From TMED27 sp041397865 (lineage in GTDB: Bacteria; Pseudomonadota; Alphaproteobacteria; Micavibrionales; Micavibrionaceae), in contig JAWKVT010000002.1 in the NCBI GenBank assembly GCA_041397865.1, forward strand, positions 186,001 to 250,000: a DNA stretch of 64,000 bases, read 5' to 3'. Below are positions 1-6,455 of this stretch, one piece after another (the stretch's first letter is position 1; the number at the start of each line of letters is the position of its first letter). Both the position numbers and the translations under genes were made by a program. The notes under the pieces are model-generated. The model was given only the letters and a program-made list of their open reading frames with translations, was not told the DNA's origin and searched no databases.

Positions 1-624
1 AGGGCGCTCACATACGAAGCCGCTCTTGCTCTGGATAACGGTGATACTGCGAAAGTCGAGATTCTCACGCCGCTGGTTAAAAGCTGGTGTACCGATATGG
101 CCGTCGAGGTCACTTCAATCGGCATACAAATCCACGGCGGCATGGGCTTTATCGAAGAAACCGGCGCGGCGCAATATATGCGCGATGCCCGCATCCTGCC
201 CATCTACGAAGGCACAAACGGCATTCAGGCTCTCGATCTTGTTTTTCGTAAAACAATTGGCGATGGCGGGCAAAGCGTAAAAACCTATATCAAATATCTA
301 AAATCCCTTGTGCAGGACGAACACGGCAAAAACTTCGCCCACCATTTCGAAGCGCTGGAACAGGCCACGGATAAAATCCTTGAAGCCGGGGCTGCAAAAA
401 ACCTCGACCTCGTCGAAGCCATGGCCATGCCATACTTAAAAGGATTCGCCATTATCGCCGGCGCGGCGCTGCTCTCAAAATCCTGCGCGGCGCTGTCCGC
501 CGCCGATCCGCAATTTGCAAGGGAAAAAGCCCGCAGCGCGAACTTCTTTATCCGCAACCACCTGACACTGGCAAAAGGCCACTTGGTTTCCGCATCCTCC
601 GGCGCATACGCGCTCATGGAATAG
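1..624 (+). CDS. acyl-CoA dehydrogenase, C-terminal part (5' end outside window)
   Basis: The reading frame is open from the first base, so the gene begins upstream of the window; 207 residues are visible. The segment carries the acyl-CoA dehydrogenase signature GIQIHGGMGF followed by PIYEGTNGIQ, whose Glu corresponds to the catalytic base of the family. A helical tail of about 130 residues follows, as in the longer (about 600 residue) FadE-type enzymes rather than the short 380-residue ones. Known role: FAD-dependent alpha,beta-dehydrogenation of fatty acyl-CoA in beta-oxidation, passing electrons to ETF. Chain-length preference cannot be told from this part. It converges on the next gene, six bases away. 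Confidence 0.9.
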   Translation, partial: RALTYEAALALDNGDTAKVEILTPLVKSWCTDMAVEVTSIGIQIHGGMGFIEETGAAQYMRDARILPIYEGTNGIQALDLVFRKTIGDGGQSVKTYIKYLKSLVQDEHGKNFAHHFEALEQATDKILEAGAAKNLDLVEAMAMPYLKGFAIIAGAALLSKSCAALSAADPQFAREKARSANFFIRNHLTLAKGHLVSASSGAYALME

Positions 625-630
625 GGAGGC

Positions 631-1149
631 TTAACGCCGGTCGTCGGGATTGTCGCACGCGGTATAGGCGAGAACCTCATGAGAAACCATAGAGCGCGAA
701 TCCAGAAACGGTGCGTTCCGGCTGATGTCCTTTACGTAAGTATTTGCAACGCATTCGCAATATTTCTCCGGGTCTGTTCCCGGCGAAAAACGGTTGGCTT
801 TATCAAGGCACGACTGATAAACCGGCCCCGCCGCTCCGACCGCATCGCGGCACATATGGCTTAACCCCTGTTTAAGCGAAGACGCCGCCACACTCGGCCC
901 GTTTTCAATCCGCGCATCCAAAAAGGCCAGCGACAGGCATTCGCAGTTATAATACTGGCTCATCGTATAACTGGCGAGACATTCGTCGTAAACAGCACCC
1001 GCTTCGGCTATATATTCATCGGGAACCTTGTCCATGGCATCCTGTGTGCGCGGCGGCGCTTCGGGCACCGGCAAGGGCGCCCCGTCCCGCGCATCCGCCG
1101 CAGAAAAGCTTAAAAGCAAGAAAGCCAAACCGAAAAAAATCCGCCTCAT
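631..1149 (-). CDS. secreted Cys-rich protein with two CEC motifs, function unknown
   Basis: 172 residues. The frame stays open upstream, but the Met chosen gives a clean signal peptide (MRRIFFGLAFLLLSFSAADA), so the mature protein should be periplasmic or outer-membrane associated. Eight Cys lie in two similar modules: a single Cys, then about a dozen residues later a Cys-Glu-Cys (NCECLSLAFLD and YCECVANTYV), each followed by one more Cys near HMC and TAC. This looks like an internal duplication able to form disulfides or hold a metal. I do not recognise the family. Its upstream region contains an IS630-like terminal repeat. Confidence 0.7.
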   Translation of the reverse strand: MRRIFFGLAFLLLSFSAADARDGAPLPVPEAPPRTQDAMDKVPDEYIAEAGAVYDECLASYTMSQYYNCECLSLAFLDARIENGPSVAASSLKQGLSHMCRDAVGAAGPVYQSCLDKANRFSPGTDPEKYCECVANTYVKDISRNAPFLDSRSMVSHEVLAYTACDNPDDRR

Positions 1150-1178
1150 CACTCTATGATAACATTTTTGATAGGCTA

Positions 1179-1209
1179 AACTGAAATAATTTATGTGACG
1201 CAGGCTATA
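1179..1209 (+). repeat. solitary IS630-type terminal inverted repeat
   Basis: 31 bases matching the right end of the IS630 element at 61091-61121 in about 26 positions, including the run TTATGTGACG and the terminal GGCTATA. No matching left end and no transposase remnant is seen nearby, so it is a solo end or the relic of a miniature element. It lies 30 bases upstream of the start of the Cys-rich secreted protein and may form part of its promoter region. Confidence 0.6.
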
Positions 1210-1231
1210 TGCGTATATGCGCAAAGGCGGC

Positions 1232-1804
1232 CTAATTCTGCCCCTTAACCTTTTTCCAAAGACCGCTAAAAGCGTTACCGCCGCTTTGCCCGTCTTCGTT
1301 CTCTTCATTCTGGTTTTCCGCTTGAAGCTTTTTCATACGCTCTTCAAGCTTGCTTTTTTCCATCTGCTCGCGCCGCGCCCGCGCCCGCTCTTCACGCTCT
1401 TTAAGCTTCTCCGCCAGCTCTTCGGCCTGTTTTTGCGAATACTGGCTGGTTAGAAGAACCTGCGAAGCCTGCCGCTGCCACTGGTCGCGCTGCGCTTTAA
1501 GGTCATCAATCTGCGTCTCCGCCGCGACCAGTTGATCCTCAAGCATTTTTACGCGCATTTTGATGCGCTCCATCTCAATCAGCGTCGAAGCTTTTTCCAG
1601 CTCTTCCTCCACCGACTTCGCGCCGTTATTGCCGCCGCCATCCTGTGAAAGACCGAATGCGCGGTCAAGCTCGGACACGTCAATAACCCGCCGTCCGTTC
1701 GGGTCCAACTCGTAAGAGAGCTTCCCGCTATTCATAGCGCGCTGGATTGTAGATTTCGATTTACTCGTAAGCTCCGCAGCTCTTTGTGCACCAACCTTGG
1801 CCAT
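1232..1804 (-). CDS. HTH DNA-binding protein with long coiled coil
   Basis: 190 residues. The first 55 form a MerR/excisionase-like helix-turn-helix with a wing: GAQRAAELTSKSKSTIQRAM, then ELDPNGRRVIDVSELDRAFG. Residues of about 65-165 are an almost unbroken Glu/Lys/Arg/Gln-rich heptad region (KASTLIEMERIKMRVKMLED), predicting a coiled-coil dimer or filament. The tail FSGLWKKVKG is basic. The arrangement recalls KfrA-like or plasmid-type DNA-binding coiled-coil proteins, but identity is not established. An inverted repeat just upstream of the start could be its own operator. It is cytosolic. Confidence 0.75.
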   Translation of the reverse strand: MAKVGAQRAAELTSKSKSTIQRAMNSGKLSYELDPNGRRVIDVSELDRAFGLSQDGGGNNGAKSVEEELEKASTLIEMERIKMRVKMLEDQLVAAETQIDDLKAQRDQWQRQASQVLLTSQYSQKQAEELAEKLKEREERARARREQMEKSKLEERMKKLQAENQNEENEDGQSGGNAFSGLWKKVKGQN

Positions 1805-1831
1805 AGCTTTTACCTCTCATAATCTGGGAAT

Positions 1832-1867
1832 GATCGTGTAGAACTATCACGAGTTTGCCGCACGATC
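1832..1867. promoter_or_regulatory. inverted repeat upstream of the HTH coiled-coil gene, candidate operator
   Basis: GATCGTG (1832-1838) is exactly mirrored by CACGATC (1861-1867), and a third half-site CACGA lies at 1848-1852, making TCGTG-N9-CACGA with the first. The array starts 28 bases upstream of the ATG of the HTH coiled-coil gene, where an autoregulatory operator would be expected. Function is inferred from position and symmetry only. Confidence 0.4.
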
Positions 1868-1889
1868 AAGAATCTATTCCATAAAAGCC

Positions 1890-1924
1890 ACAGGCTCCAT
1901 TCACATTCGCGAATAAGAGCCTGT
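1890..1924. terminator. hairpin terminator between sapC and the HTH gene
   Basis: ACAGGCTC pairs with GAGCCTGT (8 bp). A T-run follows on the plus strand (TTTTTAT) and a weaker TTTTA follows on the minus strand. It lies 30 bases past the sapC stop codon, so the natural role is ending sapC transcription. The loop contains the perfect palindrome ATTCGCGAAT. Confidence 0.6.
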
Positions 1925-1953
1925 TTTTATTCATATTTGTAGCGTTAAAAAAA

Positions 1954-2772
1954 TTAAGCCGCTTCTTTGTCCAAACGCGAGTTCAGCAAATACGTAAGAC
2001 GCTGCCACTGCGCGCCGGAAAACAGATGCGCATAAAGGAAAGGCAGCCAGCCGTTCTTGCGCCATTCCAGAAAGGCTTTATCATCCATCTCCGCCAGCTT
2101 TTTCTCATCGACAATTTTAAAGCCGGAGAAATTAATGCGCTTGTTGCCCGCAACATTAATCTGCGCCTCGCGGTCAACCAGAAGATCACTCGCAGCCAAA
2201 GCCTTGGAGAATTCCATCGTCTGCTGCGCAGCCGCATGATAGGATTTGCAAAATTCCAGCGCGTTTTGCGCCAGTTCGCTCGCCCCGCCACCTTCTGTAA
2301 AGAACTTTTGCTCACCGCCTTTTTCGATAACCTGTTCGTTCATATCCATGCACAGCGTTAGTTGCTCGCCCTCCGGCAATTCGGAGAAAATGAACGGATA
2401 GCGCCGGATATAAGCGGGAATGTAGGTATGCGCCTCCCATGTCCCGTCACCGTTCAGGAACAGGTTTTCATTATCGCGCAGGCCCAAAATCGCCACCGGC
2501 GTTGCATTCCCGTCCGGGGAAAAGGCAATCGGGTAAAAATGGCAGATTTGCGGCATTTCAACCAGATTAACAGGCACCGCATTGACGCCTTCGGTAAAGC
2601 TGAAACCGAAATTTTTCTTAAGCGCCAGATCGCCATGCGCCTTGGCATCCAAAGGCACCGGATTCGTATAAAACAAAGGCATATTCGCGCCCGCCTGCGG
2701 TCCTTGACCGTTCGCGGCAGGCTGGTGTACCGCCCCTGTTTTGTCGTTTTCTTGCGTATCTTTGTTAGCCAT
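1954..2772 (-). CDS. SapC family protein
   Basis: 272 residues from a Met preceded by AAGGACA; the frame is open 40 codons further upstream but without a ribosome site. Typical SapC features are present: the block around residues 48-110 with FSFTEGVNAVPV, CHFYPIAF and a tandem Tyr/Phe-rich stretch (IPAYIRRYPFIF), and a C-terminal part with INFSGFKIVDEKKL. SapC-like proteins were first noted beside S-layer genes in Campylobacter, and homologues are widespread in alphaproteobacteria; their biochemical role is unknown. There is no signal peptide. A terminator hairpin follows the stop. Confidence 0.85.
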   Translation of the reverse strand: MANKDTQENDKTGAVHQPAANGQGPQAGANMPLFYTNPVPLDAKAHGDLALKKNFGFSFTEGVNAVPVNLVEMPQICHFYPIAFSPDGNATPVAILGLRDNENLFLNGDGTWEAHTYIPAYIRRYPFIFSELPEGEQLTLCMDMNEQVIEKGGEQKFFTEGGGASELAQNALEFCKSYHAAAQQTMEFSKALAASDLLVDREAQINVAGNKRINFSGFKIVDEKKLAEMDDKAFLEWRKNGWLPFLYAHLFSGAQWQRLTYLLNSRLDKEAA

Positions 2773-2998
2773 GTTCTGTCCTTGTATGTTGAAACTCTTC
2801 AATAATCTCTGAAATTCAAAAATCCTGTAAAGGAATATAATCAAAATGCGGGGGGCTATGCAATGCCTTGCGTGGTTGTTTGAAAAACTCAAGACCTAAC
2901 ATAAGCATAGCCGATATTATCTTAACAAGGATTTAAAGCTTGTAAAAGCCCCGCCGCAGTGCGAAAAAGACAGCGAATTTATTTTTGTTTAAAGAAAA
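2773..2998. other. AT-rich intergenic region between sapC and the ugd leader
   Basis: No gene can be supported here. The segment is AT-rich and presumably holds the divergent promoters of sapC and ugd; no convincing -35/-10 pair stands out. The part adjoining ugd is described separately as an inverted repeat. Confidence 0.5.
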
Positions 2999-3106
2999 CT
3001 ATAGTCGCTTGATTTTAATTTTGCAGTAGGCGCAAGCGACGACGAGTAGTTGAACTACTTTTAGGAGCGAAGCAACGCTCTGCAAATTAAAAGGAAGCGA
3101 TTATAA
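2999..3106. repeat. long inverted repeat in the ugd leader
   Basis: The left arm (2999-3026, core TTTTAATTTTGCAG) mirrors the right arm (3080-3106, core CTGCAAATTAAAA) almost base for base, including ATAGTCGCTT against AAGCGATTAT. A perfect inner palindrome AGTAGTT-G-AACTACT lies at 3045-3059. The right arm contains the ribosome-binding site (AAGGAAG) and reaches the ugd ATG, so the folded RNA would hide the start. It could be a miniature palindromic element (compare Rickettsiales palindromic elements) or a cis-acting leader. Confidence 0.65.
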
Positions 3107-4467
3107 TGCGCATTGGAATGGTTGGAACGGGTTACGTCGGGCTGGTTTCGGGAACGTGTTTCGCCGAATTCGGCATCGAGGTTGTCTGCCTTGATAAAGA
3201 TGCCGATAAAATTGAAAGCCTGAAACGCGGTGAAATCCCGATTTACGAACCCGGTCTCGAAGATCTGGTCGCCAAGCAGGTCGAGGCCGGGCGGCTGTCT
3301 TTCACCACCGATATCGACGAAGCGGTAAAAGACTCCAAAGCCGTCTTCATCGCTGTGGGAACCCCCTCACGGCGCGGCGACGGTTACGCCGATCTGTCCT
3401 ATGTTTATGAAGCCGCGCGCGAAATCGCCCGCACCATGGACGGTTATACCCTCATCGTCACAAAATCGACAGTGCCCGTGGGCACAGCGCGCGAGATTGA
3501 ACGCATCGTAAAAGAAGAGCGCCCGGACGCCGAATTTGATGTATGCTCAAACCCGGAATTTCTACGCGAAGGCGCCGCCATTAACGACTTCCTCCGCCCC
3601 GACCGCGTGGTTATAGGCGTTGAAAGCGAGCGCGCCGCCGATATCATGCGCGATCTTTACCGCCCGCTTTATATTAATGAAACCCCGATGGTGGTCACGT
3701 CCCCCGAAACCGCCGAAACGATCAAATATGCCGCCAACGCCTTTCTGGCCACAAAGATTACCTTCATCAATGAAATCGCGAATTTGTGCGAAAAAACCGG
3801 CGCGAATGTACAGGAAGTCGCCCGCGGTATCGGCCTTGATGGGCGCATCGGCTCGAAATTCCTTCATGCCGGGCCGGGCTATGGCGGATCGTGTTTTCCC
3901 AAAGACACGCTGGCCCTGACACAGATCGGCCAAAAATATGGAGAACCGCAAAACATCGTCGAAGCCGTGGTCTGGGTGAATGCCGAACGCCAGCGCTCAA
4001 TGGCCGAGCGTGTGATACAGGCCTGCGGCGGCGACGTAAAGGGTAAACGTATCGCCGTTCTTGGCCTGTCGTTCAAGCCCAACACAGACGATATGCGCGA
4101 AGCGCCGTCCCTGCAAATCATCCCGTTTCTTCAGGACGAAGGTGCCCATATTGCCGCTTTTGACCCTGTGGCCATGGATGAAGCTAAAAAATTCCTCGAA
4201 GATGTGGAATGGTGCGAAAACGCATACGAAGCGGCCAAAGATGCTGAGGCGCTCGTGATTATCACTGAATGGAACGAGTTCCGCGCTTTGTCCGTATCGC
4301 GTCTGGCCGAAATCATGAAAACCAGACGTATGATCGACATGCGCAATATATACGACCCCGAAGATATGCGCGAACGCGGTTTCCACTATGTTTCAATCGG
4401 GCGCCCTGAAATCCGCCCGGATGAAAAAGGAAAAGAAGAAAAAGAAAGCTTGAAGAAAGCCTCCTGA
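3106..4467 (+). CDS. ugd: UDP-glucose 6-dehydrogenase
   Basis: 453 residues. It has an N-terminal Rossmann fold with GTGYVGLVSG at residues 7-16, the central dimerisation helix and the active-site motif GYGGSCFPKD with nucleophile Cys263, followed by a C-terminal UDP-binding domain (LGLSFKPNTDDMREAPS). It oxidises UDP-glucose to UDP-glucuronate with 2 NAD+, supplying uronic acids for exopolysaccharide, capsule or lipid A modification. It is translationally coupled to the next gene: the TGA overlaps the following ATG by one base. The start region lies inside a long inverted repeat, which may limit ribosome access. The C-terminal tail is Lys/Glu-rich. Confidence 0.95.
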   Translation: MRIGMVGTGYVGLVSGTCFAEFGIEVVCLDKDADKIESLKRGEIPIYEPGLEDLVAKQVEAGRLSFTTDIDEAVKDSKAVFIAVGTPSRRGDGYADLSYVYEAAREIARTMDGYTLIVTKSTVPVGTAREIERIVKEERPDAEFDVCSNPEFLREGAAINDFLRPDRVVIGVESERAADIMRDLYRPLYINETPMVVTSPETAETIKYAANAFLATKITFINEIANLCEKTGANVQEVARGIGLDGRIGSKFLHAGPGYGGSCFPKDTLALTQIGQKYGEPQNIVEAVVWVNAERQRSMAERVIQACGGDVKGKRIAVLGLSFKPNTDDMREAPSLQIIPFLQDEGAHIAAFDPVAMDEAKKFLEDVEWCENAYEAAKDAEALVIITEWNEFRALSVSRLAEIMKTRRMIDMRNIYDPEDMRERGFHYVSIGRPEIRPDEKGKEEKESLKKAS

Positions 4468-5297
4468 TGCCCGAAGATCGCGCCGCAAAGCTCTTGACCC
4501 ACCCAGAAGCGCTCTGCAACATGGTTCGCCGCATAGCCCTTGAAGCCGGTGAAATCGCGATGAGATATTATGACGGCCTCGAGGATATGCAGGTCGATAT
4601 AAAATACGACGATTCTCCCGTAACGCTTGCCGACCGCGAAACGGAAGCCTTTATACAGGCCGCGCTGGAACAGCTTACGCCCGCCGTTCCTTTCGTTGGC
4701 GAAGAGGCTGCCGCCCTCGGAAGGGTCAAAGCCGTGGCCTGTACGGAGTATTTCTGGCTGGTCGATCCTATCGACGGCACAAAAGACTTCATCAATGGCA
4801 GCGATGAGTTCACCGTCAACATCGCCCTTGTAAAACAGGGCGTTCCTGTTCTGGGCGTGATATACGCCCCCGCCAAGGGCGAGCTTTTCGCTGCGCACGG
4901 TCCCCGCACCGCAATCCGCTGGCTCGAAGATACGGATAACGAAAAACGGATTTCAGTGCGTCCTGTTCCGAAAAACGGCCTGACCGTTGTCTCCAGCAAG
5001 CACTACGAAAATAGCGCAGGGCGTGATGAATTTCTCGAACGTTTCAAGATTGAAAAAATCGTCAAAAAATCCAGTTCCCTGAAAATCTGCGCTATTGCGA
5101 TGGGAAGAGCCGACATCTACCCGCGTTTCGGCCCGACTTGCGAATGGGACACCGCCGCCGGTGACGCCATCCTGCGCGCTGCCGGGGGAGCGATCACAGA
5201 CATAAACGGCGCGCCTCTTCAATATGGCGGTGCAAACCCGAAATGGCTCAATCCCGAATTCGTGGCCGCTTCGTTTGAATGGTTCGGGTCGGAATAA
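4467..5297 (+). CDS. cysQ: 3'(2'),5'-bisphosphate nucleotidase, CysQ type
   Basis: 276 residues of the inositol monophosphatase superfamily. Metal-binding motifs are visible: GEEAA (about residue 80), DPIDGT at 100-105 and CEWDTAAGD near 226. The CysQ-like form of the third motif (WDTAAGDAIL), together with FINGSDEFTVNIAL, points to hydrolysis of 3'-phosphoadenosine 5'-phosphate, the by-product of sulfate activation and sulfotransfer. It is Mg2+ dependent and cytosolic or membrane-attached. It is coupled to ugd by a one-base overlap, so the two are co-expressed; pairing with polysaccharide precursor synthesis is seen in other alphaproteobacteria. An inositol phosphatase role cannot be excluded. 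Confidence 0.88.
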   Translation: MPEDRAAKLLTHPEALCNMVRRIALEAGEIAMRYYDGLEDMQVDIKYDDSPVTLADRETEAFIQAALEQLTPAVPFVGEEAAALGRVKAVACTEYFWLVDPIDGTKDFINGSDEFTVNIALVKQGVPVLGVIYAPAKGELFAAHGPRTAIRWLEDTDNEKRISVRPVPKNGLTVVSSKHYENSAGRDEFLERFKIEKIVKKSSSLKICAIAMGRADIYPRFGPTCEWDTAAGDAILRAAGGAITDINGAPLQYGGANPKWLNPEFVAASFEWFGSE

Positions 5298-5300
5298 GCT

Positions 5301-5912
5301 TTACAACCATTGCAGCTTGGCAAGAACGCGCCCGATAATCTGAAATTCGTCAAGAGTAAGCTGCTGCGGCTGGAAACTCTCTTTCAAAGCGGTGAGCTTA
5401 ACCCGCGCAGGATCGGAGTTCGGAATCAACTCGCAGTGGCGCAACATAAACCCGAATCCGTCCGAAACAATAAAGGTTCCCGGCGGCGAAGGTTCGCGGT
5501 TTGATAAATCGACAAGCACATGTTCGTCGCAGTTAAACTCCGGTGCCATCATATTGTCCTCAACGCGGAAACTCTTAATATGCTCCGAAGGCGCCTGCGT
5601 GTTCTTTTGCACGATTTGCGCCGGAATCACCCATTGCGATTGAGTGCCGCCCTCGCGATCTTCAAGCCCTTTTTTCGGGTTTAAAGGGTCCACGATATAG
5701 GCGTCCAAAGCGCGTCCCGTCACCGCATGCTGCCCATCGGAAGGCAGCCCGAAAAACGTCCGCATCAGCACATATTCCGTCGCTTTGATCTGCCGCCCTC
5801 CGCTCAGAATTTTGCTGATGGCCGGAGGCTCAAGGTCCAGCGCCCGCACAAGGTCGGCCTTGGTTTTATCGGGGTGGAGTTTGAATTGTGTTTTGAGCCA
5901 CTGCGCGTTCAT
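5301..5912 (-). CDS. S24/LexA-type repressor lacking both catalytic residues
   Basis: 203 residues from the Met preceded by GGAA; a second in-frame ATG lies three codons upstream, without a better ribosome site. The N-terminus is an HTH (TKADLVRALDLEPPAISKIL). The C-terminus is the beta-rich S24 fold with RVEDNMMAPEFNCDEHVLVD at about residues 129-148. Aligned with the usual DSM-x-P motif, the nucleophile Ser is Met, and in the second motif (FGFMLRHCEL) the catalytic Lys is Arg. Self-cleavage is therefore unlikely, and relief of repression would need another route. It is transcribed divergently from the next XRE gene, giving a phage cI/cro-like layout. It converges on cysQ. Confidence 0.8.
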   Translation of the reverse strand: MNAQWLKTQFKLHPDKTKADLVRALDLEPPAISKILSGGRQIKATEYVLMRTFFGLPSDGQHAVTGRALDAYIVDPLNPKKGLEDREGGTQSQWVIPAQIVQKNTQAPSEHIKSFRVEDNMMAPEFNCDEHVLVDLSNREPSPPGTFIVSDGFGFMLRHCELIPNSDPARVKLTALKESFQPQQLTLDEFQIIGRVLAKLQWL

Positions 5913-6074
5913 AATTTCCATTATGGCATGCCGGGAAAGCCCAAAAAATTTCCAATAAAGAAATTTTGGGTTGATAATTTCTAAAAAAGAAACAATAATA
6001 CAATTATAAGTTTTATTTCTGATTTTTTTAAATCTGTTTTGAAAAAATGTCAAAAAACCGGAGAAATTGCAAAA

Positions 6075-6446
6075 ATGGAAGAAACCAATCAACCGAAAAA
6101 GCGTGTGAACGCTGAAGCTGCCATTATTGGTCGCAATTTAATGCACCTGCGCCACAGCTGTGGCATGTCGCAAAAGCAAGTGGCCGGGACGATCGGGATA
6201 TCCTTTCAGCAAGTGCAGAAATACGAAAAAGGGCAAAACCGGATACCGGCGGAAAAGCTGCATCGCTTAAAGCATTGTTTTGGTGTGTCTTATGGCGCGT
6301 TTTTTGAGGGGTTGCCGGACGCGCAGGGTAGCTATATCGACAACCCCGGAAAAAGCGCAAAAATCATGGCTGAAAAAATGCAAAACATCAAAAATCGCAC
6401 GTTCCGCCGCAAGCTGTTCAAAGCGTTCATAATTCTGGCTTCTTAG
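6075..6446 (+). CDS. XRE-family transcriptional regulator
   Basis: 123 residues. The start is the ATG behind GGAGA; an earlier in-frame ATG would place the start inside the divergent promoter region. It is a classic Cro/CI helix-turn-helix: GRNLMHLRHSCGMSQKQVAG followed by GISFQQVQKYEKGQNRIPAE. The short C-terminal half is basic (NIKNRTFRRKLFKAF) with no ligand domain. Many alphaproteobacterial HTH_XRE proteins of this size share the pattern GISFQQVQKYEKG. The AT-rich 160-base gap to the S24-like gene presumably holds both promoters and the operators. Target genes are unknown; the esterase gene downstream converges on it. Confidence 0.85.
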   Translation: MEETNQPKKRVNAEAAIIGRNLMHLRHSCGMSQKQVAGTIGISFQQVQKYEKGQNRIPAEKLHRLKHCFGVSYGAFFEGLPDAQGSYIDNPGKSAKIMAEKMQNIKNRTFRRKLFKAFIILAS

Positions 6447-6455
6447 GCGGAGGAT

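Noticed and set aside
1004..1012. GGCTATATA inside the Cys-rich gene as a second IS630 end
   Set aside because: Similarity is limited to seven bases and lies in coding sequence without the adjacent repeat.
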